Below are positions 25,480-34,335 of a stretch of DNA of 64,000 bases, one piece after another. The stretch is from Bog-159 sp050011755 (GTDB taxonomy: Bacteria; Acidobacteriota; Terriglobia; Bryobacterales; Bryobacteraceae): contig JBEKIM010000001.1 of assembly GCA_050011755.1 (NCBI GenBank), forward strand, positions 62,001 through 126,000, written 5' to 3'. The notes beneath the pieces are model-generated. The model saw nothing but the letters and a program-made list of their open reading frames with translations, ran no database searches and was not told the DNA's origin. Every line of letters starts with the position of its first letter. Within the stretch, counting starts at the first letter, position 1. A program made the position numbers and the translations under genes.

Positions 25480-27705
25480 ATGGATAAATGCAGAGTAACA
25501 ACGGGCCTCTGCCTCTTGGCTGTATTTCTTGCCACGGGAGAGGGGCAAACATTAGTCGACTTGCGCACGCAGAGCAAAAGCGTCGATTTTTCCGCGGCCG
25601 GTTCCACAAAACCGATGCAAACGGGAAGCGCGATGCCCTCCAGTTGTGCGGTAGGACAGTTCTTCTTCCTCACGACGGCGCCGCCGGGGGCCAACGTATA
25701 TGCGTGCAATCCGGCTAATACGTGGACCGCGGAAGGCAACAGCCTGTCGGTGACTTCGAGCACCGCCAACCAGGTGCTCTCAAGCACCGGAACCGCCATT
25801 CAATGGCTCGCACTGGGTGGAGACGTATCGGGCGCTCCGGCCGGACTGACGGTAAATCGGCTGCAAGGCCGGAACGTGAGCGGCGCGGCCCCCTCCAACG
25901 CCCAAGTGTTGCAGTGGAACGCGGCTACGAATCAGTGGGCGCCGGCGCCGGCACAGGCCGGCAACGCTGCCTATGCGTTCTCGGCACTCGTCAGCATTAC
26001 CATTCCGGGTACCGTGCATCAGTTCGGAACGGCAAATCTGGTGGTGGATTGCTATGACAACTCCTCGCCACCGCAGCGCGTGGAGCCGGACAAGATCCAG
26101 ATCAGCCCGGCGACCTACAATGTCACCGTCAACTTCAGCACGGCGCAGACGGGCTATTGCGTGGTCAACGGCGCAGGCACCGCAGCCGTAGGTGCAGGCG
26201 GAAGTGGCGGCGCGGTAAGCAGCGTATTTGGCAGAGCAGGCGCCGTGCTGGCGCAGACCGGCGATTATGCCTTTGGACAAATATCCGGCAGCGTCGGCTC
26301 AAGCCAGCTTCCAGGTGCCGGAGGCGACCTGAACGGCACGTTGACCACCGCCACGGTGACCGGAATCCAGAACCGCGCCGTAGCCGGCACCACGCCGGCC
26401 AATGGCCAGGCTCTGCTATGGAATGCCGGGGCCTCCGCATGGCAACCGGGCACGGTCTCCGGCAGCGGCGCCGTGAGCAGCGTGTTCGGCAGAACTGGCG
26501 CGGTAACGGCGCAGACCGGCGATTACAACTTTGGGCAGATATCCGGTGCGCTCGGTTCCAGCCAGTTTCCCGCGGCGGGCGGCGATTTGAGCGGAAATCT
26601 GACGGCCGTCACGGTGACCGGTATCCAAAGCCGGGCGGTGTCGAACACGGCTCCAGCCAACGGCCAGGCGCTCGTATGGAATTCGAGCGCTTCGGCATGG
26701 CAACCTGGCACTGTATCGGGCAGCGGCGCGGTAACCAGCGTCTTCGGCAGAACCGGCACCGTTACGGCACAGACCGGCGACTACGGATTCGGGCAGATCT
26801 CGGGTTCGCTGGCCTCCAGCCAACTGCCCGGCGCCGGCGGTGATTTGGGCGGCACGCTGACCGCGGCCACCGTGAAAGCCATTCAAGGGCAACCCGTCTC
26901 CAGCACGTATCCCAGCAACGGCCAGACCCTGGTATGGAGTTCCTCCGCGGGAGCGTGGCAGGCGGCGAACGTTTCCGGCAGCGGAGGCGGGGCCGGTATG
27001 GCGTACCAACTCGGAGATCTTGCCGCCGTCCGGACCTCCTCCACCGTGCTGACGATCGGGTCCGGCTGCGCGCCCACAGCTCCATGCAATGTGCGCTTCG
27101 GCTACCAGGTCTACAGCATCACGAATAGCGCGACGGCGACGATCGGTGGGAGTGGCACCGGAACAGCCTACGTCTACGTAAACAGTTCCGGCACTCTGAT
27201 CGTTGGAAGTAATCTGACCGTAGCCTGCTCCGCGGGTTGCACCCAGCAGGCCGGTATCGCATCATTTCCGCCGAACGTTTTGCCGATTTACACCTGGACG
27301 GCAACGAATGGGACATGGGATAGCACCGGCGGACGTGATCAACGCGCTTTCGAGAGCACCAAGACACTGGCCGGCGGCCAGGGCATCGTCGTCACCGAGG
27401 CTCCCGGACAGAGTACGCTCGCGGTAGACAACGGTGTGATCCCGACTTACTTGATGAATTCGGCAACATTGAATTTTCCCAGCATGACCACCGGCACGTG
27501 CGCCGCGGACCAGACCATCACCGTGGCCGGCGCCAATCCCGGCGACGCTGTGGCGCCCGGCTGGCCGGCTCTACCTTCAGGTGTGGTGGGCATCATGCTG
27601 GTCGGCGGCACGAACACGGTAACGGTTCGGCTTTGCAACCTGTCTGGATTTGGCGTGACTCCACCCAGCGCCAGTTACAAAGCCACAATTGTGAGGAATT
27701 ACTAA
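25480..27705 (+). CDS. Secreted repeat protein with phage-tail-fibre-like VFGRTGAV repeats
   Basis: 741 residues; function unknown. Seen: a likely signal peptide (TTGLCLLAVFLATGEGQT), then a module ending SCAVGQFFFLTTAPPGANVY plus ACNPANTW that recurs in the next gene, then an imperfect repeat (LGGDVSGAPAGLTVNRLQGR), then three 86-residue units with SVFGRTGAVTAQTGDY, AGGDLSG and ANGQALVWNSSASAWQPG, and finally a Gly/Ser/Thr-rich C-terminal region of about 240 residues. The VFGRTGAV-QTGDY unit is common in phage tail fibres and in large surface proteins of environmental bacteria. The stop TAA overlaps the ATG of the next gene (TAATG). Inferred to be an extracellular adhesin or fibre. Confidence 0.78.
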   Translation: MDKCRVTTGLCLLAVFLATGEGQTLVDLRTQSKSVDFSAAGSTKPMQTGSAMPSSCAVGQFFFLTTAPPGANVYACNPANTWTAEGNSLSVTSSTANQVLSSTGTAIQWLALGGDVSGAPAGLTVNRLQGRNVSGAAPSNAQVLQWNAATNQWAPAPAQAGNAAYAFSALVSITIPGTVHQFGTANLVVDCYDNSSPPQRVEPDKIQISPATYNVTVNFSTAQTGYCVVNGAGTAAVGAGGSGGAVSSVFGRAGAVLAQTGDYAFGQISGSVGSSQLPGAGGDLNGTLTTATVTGIQNRAVAGTTPANGQALLWNAGASAWQPGTVSGSGAVSSVFGRTGAVTAQTGDYNFGQISGALGSSQFPAAGGDLSGNLTAVTVTGIQSRAVSNTAPANGQALVWNSSASAWQPGTVSGSGAVTSVFGRTGTVTAQTGDYGFGQISGSLASSQLPGAGGDLGGTLTAATVKAIQGQPVSSTYPSNGQTLVWSSSAGAWQAANVSGSGGGAGMAYQLGDLAAVRTSSTVLTIGSGCAPTAPCNVRFGYQVYSITNSATATIGGSGTGTAYVYVNSSGTLIVGSNLTVACSAGCTQQAGIASFPPNVLPIYTWTATNGTWDSTGGRDQRAFESTKTLAGGQGIVVTEAPGQSTLAVDNGVIPTYLMNSATLNFPSMTTGTCAADQTITVAGANPGDAVAPGWPALPSGVVGIMLVGGTNTVTVRLCNLSGFGVTPPSASYKATIVRNY
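26209..26982 (+). repeat. Three 258-bp in-frame tandem repeats
   Basis: Units 26209-26466, 26467-26724 and 26725-26982 each encode 86 residues. The marker GCGCAGACCG (GCACAGACCG in unit 3) falls at 26251, 26509 and 26767, exactly 258 bases apart. Coding-frame conservation and many third-position changes show an old, selected protein repeat rather than a recent DNA expansion. Confidence 0.9.
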
Positions 27706-30263
27706 TGAAGCTTTCCGCGATCGGCATTAGGCATTCAGCCTTCAATCTCTCGATGCTCCTGTTAGGGAGTGCGGCCTCTTTTACCGGACAGACGGTTGTG
27801 AATGGGGGGCGTACCCAGATCGGCCCTTGGGACGCGTCCGGCGCGACGTACACACTGCCAGCCAAGCGCGGGACCACCGCACAGTTGCCGGCGTCCTGCA
27901 TACAAGGTGCCGAGTTCTTTGCCACCGATGCGGCCCCCGGGCAGAACAAGTACCTGTGCGCATCCGCTAACACATGGGTACAGCAATCGACGGGGACGAG
28001 TTCGTTCCTTCAATTGGGCGCCGGCGCCGTTGTGCGCACGGTGACTTCCAAGCTACAGGACGTGGTTCACGTGAAGGATTTCGGCGCAAAAGGCGATGGG
28101 GTTACCGACGATACGGCCGCGTTTGCGGCGGCGCTGGCATCCGGTGCCGGCGAGGTGCGGGCGGATAACGGCACCTACGTCGTGAACGGCGCGATCACTC
28201 TGCTCAAGGGCCAGAAGATTTTCTTCGGGGTAGGGACCCACACCGTCGGCGGCATCCGCTTTACGGATTCTCTCACCGACCAAACGGGCACGGGCAAGAT
28301 CGAGTGCGCGGGCTCGGGCGTGACCACCCTGATGCTGAAGAACGCCGCCAATACCGATGTCATTTCGCAGACGAATTTCGCCGGGCTGACCGGCCAGAAT
28401 AGCTTATATGGTTTATTTCGCGGAGAGATTCGGGGCTGCACGATCGACGGCAACAAGGCCAACCAAACCGGCGCCAGCTACGGCATCCGGCTATATGGCC
28501 ATGGCCTGGAAATGACGGACGTATCCGTACGGAATGCATACTCCGATGGGATTTATACCGAGTGGGGTCTGGATTCCACGTTTGCCACACCTTTCCTGGA
28601 TCTGGAAGGTTACTTCACGGGTATCCGATCGGCATTCAATAACGGAAATGGCTGGACGTTTCGCGGCCCTCACGATTCCGATTTCGTCGAAATGGTGCTC
28701 TACCAGAATGGCGGCTGGGGAATGCAGGTGCAAACCTCCAGCACTTACAACGGCAACGGTCACCTTTCGAACATCAATACTTTTCTGAACGCGCTGGGCG
28801 GTGTTTATAGTAATAGTTCGCTGGATGGCAGCCAGGTCATGGCGACCACGGCAACGGGATGGGGGATGCTGATCGACAGCGGCGCCGGCAGTCACAATCT
28901 GTCGGCCGCGGAATTTTCCGGCCCCACCGGTTTGGAAGTGCGGGCTCCCAGCCAGATCATTTCGGGCGACGTGGTAAATACGACCACGGCGGGAGTGCGG
29001 CTAAATGGGGGCTCGGGAAATTTCACTCTGCAGATGTTTAACAACACCGGCTATCAGATCGATTTCGCGAACGAGGTGGGGCCCAGCGTGATCTCGGCCA
29101 ATTCCGCGAATCCAGCGCCGGGCGCCATGTTCCACGGCGCGCCCAGTCAGGCGGATTTCGTATTTGTCGATTTTGGTGGCAGTTCGTCCAACCGCTACAC
29201 TTCGCTGCCGGCGCAAACGGTGCACGTCGCTGGATGGTCGCCGCAGTTTCCGCAAAGCAATGCCGTGATGGCGGTGATTAACGATGCCAGCCAGGCCGGC
29301 AATCTGGCGGCCACAAACCTTACGTTGAGCAACTCGGCGCAGGTAGGCAGCGCCATATTCGCCAATCTCGGCAGCGCTGCGAACGGAAGTATTCTTTACT
29401 GTTCGAATTGCACCGGGACCACCGCGTGCGCGGCGGGCGGGTCCGGTGCGATGGCCATGTATGTGAACGGTGGGTGGTCCTGCGCGGGCGCCGGAGGCGG
29501 AAGTTATACGTTTCGCAACAACCTGACGAACGCGTCGGGGACTGTCGATTTCACTCCGCTCGATTCTTCCGTGATGAACGCGGTGGACGAATTCCTGCCG
29601 GGCAAGGATAGTAACGGAACGATCGGCACGCTGCACTGGGATGTAGTGACGCTAGGCACAACCTGCGGGAATTACATGTCCCAAGGCGTGGCTAATCACC
29701 CCGGAATTTTCCTTCTGAATAGCGGGGCTAATGCAGGCGATGGCTGCTCTCTCACATTGTCCGATTCGCCTGACGGCGCGGTCTACGCTTTCGCGAATCT
29801 GGGAACGGGAGGGGCCTGGTCCTATTGGGAGGCGCAGGCCATCTTCCAAACCGACGCAAACAGCGTGGCGAGCGCCAGGTACTTAATTGGTTTCAGCGAC
29901 AATCAAGCTGCGTATCATCCCGCAAACGGGAACGAGATTGCTGTGCGGTACGATCCGGCCGGCGGCGGGTGCCCGGCGAATGAGAGCACTACCAACTGGG
30001 TATACGAAACGATCGTCAACGGGACGAAGACATGCTTCAACAGCGGTCTGGCCCCGGCTCCAAATACCTGGTATCACGTACGCATCTATTCCGCCACACC
30101 AGGGACCATCCAATTTCAAATTAATGGCGCTTATACGGGAAGCGTAGCGGCCGCGCCCGCGGCCACACTGACTCCCCAGTTCATCGACATGACTACCGGA
30201 GGCGGAGCGGAGGGGCTTTCTGTGGACTGGTGGGCGATGAAGATACAGGGGCTGGTCCGATGA
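27705..30263 (+). CDS. Secreted pectate-lyase-3/beta-helix protein with C-terminal jelly-roll-like domain
   Basis: 852 residues from the ATG at 27705, which overlaps the previous stop (TAATG) and has GAGGAATT seven bases upstream. Seen: signal peptide (FNLSMLLLGSAASFTGQT), a module with LPASCIQGAEFFATDAAPGQ and CASANTW like that of the previous gene, then VHVKDFGAKGDGVTDDTAAF, the start of the Pectate_lyase_3 right-handed beta-helix found in polysaccharide lyases and phage tailspikes, running to about residue 500. The C-terminal 250 residues (from GGSYTFRNNLTNASG) look like a lectin/LamG-like beta-sandwich. It could bind or cut a glycan, possibly the organism's own EPS. Its end overlaps the next gene (ATGA). 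Confidence 0.8.
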   Translation: MKLSAIGIRHSAFNLSMLLLGSAASFTGQTVVNGGRTQIGPWDASGATYTLPAKRGTTAQLPASCIQGAEFFATDAAPGQNKYLCASANTWVQQSTGTSSFLQLGAGAVVRTVTSKLQDVVHVKDFGAKGDGVTDDTAAFAAALASGAGEVRADNGTYVVNGAITLLKGQKIFFGVGTHTVGGIRFTDSLTDQTGTGKIECAGSGVTTLMLKNAANTDVISQTNFAGLTGQNSLYGLFRGEIRGCTIDGNKANQTGASYGIRLYGHGLEMTDVSVRNAYSDGIYTEWGLDSTFATPFLDLEGYFTGIRSAFNNGNGWTFRGPHDSDFVEMVLYQNGGWGMQVQTSSTYNGNGHLSNINTFLNALGGVYSNSSLDGSQVMATTATGWGMLIDSGAGSHNLSAAEFSGPTGLEVRAPSQIISGDVVNTTTAGVRLNGGSGNFTLQMFNNTGYQIDFANEVGPSVISANSANPAPGAMFHGAPSQADFVFVDFGGSSSNRYTSLPAQTVHVAGWSPQFPQSNAVMAVINDASQAGNLAATNLTLSNSAQVGSAIFANLGSAANGSILYCSNCTGTTACAAGGSGAMAMYVNGGWSCAGAGGGSYTFRNNLTNASGTVDFTPLDSSVMNAVDEFLPGKDSNGTIGTLHWDVVTLGTTCGNYMSQGVANHPGIFLLNSGANAGDGCSLTLSDSPDGAVYAFANLGTGGAWSYWEAQAIFQTDANSVASARYLIGFSDNQAAYHPANGNEIAVRYDPAGGGCPANESTTNWVYETIVNGTKTCFNSGLAPAPNTWYHVRIYSATPGTIQFQINGAYTGSVAAAPAATLTPQFIDMTTGGGAEGLSVDWWAMKIQGLVR

Positions 30264-33200
30264 AGCAGGCAATTCTGTTTGCCGCTTCCGCCTGTTCGTG
30301 CATGGCTGCGATCGGGAACTTCCGCGTGCTGGGCACCACCGCCACGCAGGCCTTGATCGCATACACGGCACCCGACGGCAATGCGTGTACGATCCAGTTA
30401 AGCCAGAACGTTGGTCTTACGCCGCTGGCCCTGGACGTGGATCCGGGTACGTTCGCCAATTCCAATTCCGATTTGATCCGGCCCAGTACGGTTACGAGCG
30501 GCCTTGCCCGGACAGTTCTGCTCGGCCAGCGCACGGCGCAGTATGCGACGGCCGGGACTCATTCCGGCATACGCCATTTTTCGCGCGCTCTCCAGGCTTA
30601 TACGCCGTATTTCGGCATGATTACCTGCCCCTCCACCGGCGACACCGCGGACTTTACGTTTACCACCGGCAACATTCCATTGGGAATCGCATACGGCGAC
30701 CCCTGGCTATCCGATGCCGCACATCCCGGAGATCAACCCTGGCCCGAGGCCGTCGGCGGCTTGCCGGCCGAATCCTTTATCGACCCTCTAACGGGCGTCC
30801 TCCTGCAGCGTCTGGGACTGCGGGGAAATAACTTCGGCTACTGGAGCGTGATGCCGTTTGGCTCCGCTTTCAACCAGGGACAGACCATTCCTTGCGACAT
30901 CGCCGGTCCCTGGATTTCGCCATGCAGCGTGGTTGCCGGCTCAGGCAATACGACCGCTGCCAACACCACCGCGCCACTGGTTCTGCGCCCTCCCCTGACA
31001 GGAAACGCTGCCTGGAACGCCGGGTATGGTTCCTCCAGCTACGCGCAAGGCTGGTCGCTCGATCAACTCAGCGTCACGCTTACCGGATACGTGAACTCCG
31101 CCACCACCAACTTCCGGGTACTGGATGTGTGCCTTTCCCTGAATGATGGCGCTTCATGTGCCACTTCCACCGCGCAGATGACCATGGGCCAGAGCGGCAG
31201 CCAGCAGTCCGTTGGACAGGCCAGCACCTCGCAATTCGGCGTACTTCCGTGGCTGCTCGATACCAACCCACGCTTCAACGTGCAGGAATCGTCCCCGCAT
31301 TCCGGCACTGGAACCGTGTCCGGGGCAACCTTAACCTGGGTTTCCGGGGACAACTTCAGTCTCTATTGGGTTACGGGAGGCAACGGCCATATCCGGCTAT
31401 CGGCGAATAACGACGCCTGCACCACACCTCCGAACAGCACCACCTCCACCGAATACGCGATTGCCGGTTTCGTGGACGGCAACCACCTGACGGTATCCGG
31501 CACGCCGCCCTCAGGAAACGTCTATTGGTGCGCCAATAACTTTGCCGTTATGGTTTGGCGCGACCAGGCGCCCACCGACGGTAGCACCGTTACGCTCACC
31601 GCCGCCAGCATGGCCGCGATTGAAAGCACGGCTCCCACCTACCCGGATAACGGGGCGGGTACACCTTGTTTCGACAAGCAAGTCAATAATGGCTGGTTCT
31701 GTCTGTTTGGCGGACTCTACTGGATCAATCCGGCCACGGCATCCACCGCTTACTACGGATACATGGTGGCACCCTCCAGGAACAGCAGCGGAAACTACGT
31801 CGCGAATCCCTGGCAAACGGTGGGTATTATTCCCGCCGGCGAGACAGCCAATATCGACCAGACGCAGGCCAATCTCACTTTCTATACTGTCGCGCTGGAC
31901 CCTAACGGCGGCGGTCCGTTGGTGATTCAAGGCGTCTTTACGCCGCCATCGATTTCGCAGCCGTCCGTTCCTTACGGTAATGGCTCGCAAATTCAGAATG
32001 CCAGCGTCACGGGCACCACGGCATATTCCGTTACGTACAGCAACGGCCTGACGTTTACGAACCTGACTCCGCAGGTGAGCGCGTCCGAGAGCGTGGCCGA
32101 TCAGATGGCTACCTTCGATCCGACGTTCATTGCCAGCCAGTACAGCAGCGGGCCAGATGGCTGGAATTGCATCCCCTACGGGATGTCCACCGGTGTTTTC
32201 TTCTTCACCTGCTATTCGATTGGCGAGGACAGCCCTGCATGGGCCTTTGCATTCTCGCCGGGAGATGGAAATCCAGCCCACGCCGGGCAAGCGAATGGTC
32301 CGCGGATCGTGGGCGCCATCAATACCTTCGACACGCCGAACGGTCCTGTAGCCGCCACGCAGACCGGATACACAGGGCGTAGCTTGCATGCCCTCGCGGA
32401 AACCGGCGAAACCGGCTGGGTCCAGGTGCAAGGGAACCCGTTCCAGCCGATTAATACGTCCAACATCTCGAGTGTTCCGGCCTCGAGCTCAAGCTGTTCC
32501 ATCTATGGCCTGCCGGGCGGCAACCAGTGCATCCTGATCGATATCAACAGCCATACCAGCGGAGGAGTAACGGGATACGAGCCTTATTTTTCAACTCCGC
32601 AGTTCCAGTTCACCGGCGCCCCGGGGGAATTGCGCACCACGCAAGTTGGGGACACTGCCTGTGTGGCGGCGAGCACCGTCACGAACTGCCAGTGGTTCGT
32701 TCAACAGAACGAATTGATGACGCTAGCGATGAAGAACTATGACGGCGTTGCCGGCGCATGGGTATTTCAGCGGAACAGTTACGGCGCCGAGCCAGCCATT
32801 CCCAGCGGCCCGGTGACCCTGTGGTGGATCAGCATCCAATCGAGCGTCCCGGCAAAGGGCACCACGGAGAACGGCTCCCTGGCCGCGTATTGGAACCCGC
32901 TTGGCGGTTGCGGCGGCGCGCCGGACCCGCATGGTAACTGCCTTATCCAGGACACCAACAATACCAGCGGACACGGCGAATGGCGCGACGGCGGTGAGGC
33001 TGTAGCCACCAACGTCCCCGAGTGGGCACAGCCCATTTGGGGTTGGCCCACCGACTACCAGACCGCGCTGGGATCGGCGCCTGGCATCTTTAGCCTGCCC
33101 TTTGCCAATGTGACGCCCTTCCAGGCGGCTGGCGTGAATTATACGAGTACGAATCCGCCTTTCGCCGGCGTCTATGGACACGCCTGGGGTTTTGACGCCG

Positions 33201-34234
33201 GTTGCCACCCAAACGCGGCGGGCGCGGAGGCCCCCGCTTACGAATCGATCCGGGCATTCGATAACCTGCCGGTTCAAGGCGGAGGCGGCGACCCGACTTT
33301 CACTCTGGTGACCGGACAGCTTTACCAGGCCACACCCAGCCTGGTGGCCGATCCGGACGACTTCTTCGGATCCGGCAGCATCGTGGGGATCAATCGTAAA
33401 CTGCTGGCGCAAGGGAACAGTTGCGGCTCTCATCCCCTGATCGACATCAGCGGGCCTGGCTCCAGTATCGCTACAGGCACATCCGGCTCCTATACGGCCT
33501 GCTTCGCCCGGGCCAACGGGGAATGTTACGCGGGCAGCAGCGTGGGCCAGGTTTACGTAAACTGCCCCGGCGTGATCTGGAACTATTGTTCGGGTAGCGG
33601 CATCCACGGCGGCAATCCGCTGGGCGTGGGCAACGACATTTGCGTGGGCAACATCGCGGAAAATGCCAACGCCGTGCGGCAGTTCACCATGGATCGCACA
33701 GACCTCGCCGGAGCCTACACGCGCAGCCTGGTGACGGCCACGTCGCGCTTGCGCATGGTCTACGGCTTTGAAAGCAACCGTCTGCTGCCGGACAACTCCT
33801 GGCTGCTTTTGCGCACCGACTGGCTGAACTATCAGCGCAGCGATATGTGGATGGCCAAAATGCTCCCATACCCGGCTCCGGACTCCGTGGTTCGCGGAAC
33901 TTTTGTGCCGATGTCGCTTACCCTGAAGCCGCCCGCGGGCTTGAGCGTAAATAATGCGATCGTCGAATTCGGTTATCAGGAATATGGAGCGCCGCAACGC
34001 ATCGACTGCACCACGCGAAACGACACATGCATCGCGACCGCCGGCACGGTAACGCCGGGCAACCAGCCTTTCTATTTTGCTTCGGAGAATCCGGCGGGCG
34101 CGTCCTGCGGCTCCGGCTGCACCATCACCATACCGGCCATCTCACAGCGGATTCTTTACTACCGGGTCGAGTACCGGGCCGCGAATAATGCGGTGTTGGC
34201 TGCCGGTCCGCTGACCTCGGTAGTCGTCCCATGA
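30260..34234 (+). CDS. Very large secreted protein of unknown function
   Basis: 1324 residues from ATG 30260 (overlaps the previous TGA). Not a family I can name. Seen: signal peptide (AILFAASACSCMAAIG), an N-terminal fibronectin-III-like stretch (FRVLGTTATQALIAYTAP, LALDVDPGTF), then long Thr/Ser/Gly/Asn-rich beta-type sequence with scattered Cys pairs (CIATAG, CGSGCTITIP), and WNPLGGCGGAPDPHGNCL in the middle. No transmembrane or sortase-like C-terminus is seen; it ends in TSVVVP. It is the last of three translationally coupled secreted-protein genes, so it probably acts with the tail-fibre-like and beta-helix proteins outside the cell. Confidence 0.75.
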   Translation: MKQAILFAASACSCMAAIGNFRVLGTTATQALIAYTAPDGNACTIQLSQNVGLTPLALDVDPGTFANSNSDLIRPSTVTSGLARTVLLGQRTAQYATAGTHSGIRHFSRALQAYTPYFGMITCPSTGDTADFTFTTGNIPLGIAYGDPWLSDAAHPGDQPWPEAVGGLPAESFIDPLTGVLLQRLGLRGNNFGYWSVMPFGSAFNQGQTIPCDIAGPWISPCSVVAGSGNTTAANTTAPLVLRPPLTGNAAWNAGYGSSSYAQGWSLDQLSVTLTGYVNSATTNFRVLDVCLSLNDGASCATSTAQMTMGQSGSQQSVGQASTSQFGVLPWLLDTNPRFNVQESSPHSGTGTVSGATLTWVSGDNFSLYWVTGGNGHIRLSANNDACTTPPNSTTSTEYAIAGFVDGNHLTVSGTPPSGNVYWCANNFAVMVWRDQAPTDGSTVTLTAASMAAIESTAPTYPDNGAGTPCFDKQVNNGWFCLFGGLYWINPATASTAYYGYMVAPSRNSSGNYVANPWQTVGIIPAGETANIDQTQANLTFYTVALDPNGGGPLVIQGVFTPPSISQPSVPYGNGSQIQNASVTGTTAYSVTYSNGLTFTNLTPQVSASESVADQMATFDPTFIASQYSSGPDGWNCIPYGMSTGVFFFTCYSIGEDSPAWAFAFSPGDGNPAHAGQANGPRIVGAINTFDTPNGPVAATQTGYTGRSLHALAETGETGWVQVQGNPFQPINTSNISSVPASSSSCSIYGLPGGNQCILIDINSHTSGGVTGYEPYFSTPQFQFTGAPGELRTTQVGDTACVAASTVTNCQWFVQQNELMTLAMKNYDGVAGAWVFQRNSYGAEPAIPSGPVTLWWISIQSSVPAKGTTENGSLAAYWNPLGGCGGAPDPHGNCLIQDTNNTSGHGEWRDGGEAVATNVPEWAQPIWGWPTDYQTALGSAPGIFSLPFANVTPFQAAGVNYTSTNPPFAGVYGHAWGFDAGCHPNAAGAEAPAYESIRAFDNLPVQGGGGDPTFTLVTGQLYQATPSLVADPDDFFGSGSIVGINRKLLAQGNSCGSHPLIDISGPGSSIATGTSGSYTACFARANGECYAGSSVGQVYVNCPGVIWNYCSGSGIHGGNPLGVGNDICVGNIAENANAVRQFTMDRTDLAGAYTRSLVTATSRLRMVYGFESNRLLPDNSWLLLRTDWLNYQRSDMWMAKMLPYPAPDSVVRGTFVPMSLTLKPPAGLSVNNAIVEFGYQEYGAPQRIDCTTRNDTCIATAGTVTPGNQPFYFASENPAGASCGSGCTITIPAISQRILYYRVEYRAANNAVLAAGPLTSVVVP

Positions 34235-34335
34235 TCCCGAAACAGGAGCGTTACACTGGGTGATTGCCGCACTTACCCGATATCTGTCTCGGCCAACTCC
34301 CCCCATGCGCGGAACCGCCGCGCGGCGCTCTGTAG

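Noticed and set aside
26209..26982. Regular repeats considered as a CRISPR array
   Set aside because: Unit is 258 bp with no short repeat/unique spacer pattern, and it keeps one reading frame throughout.
32723..33997. 424-residue minus-strand frame
   Set aside because: Lies fully opposite the 1324-residue secreted protein; no ribosome site, signal or domain, and typical antisense composition.
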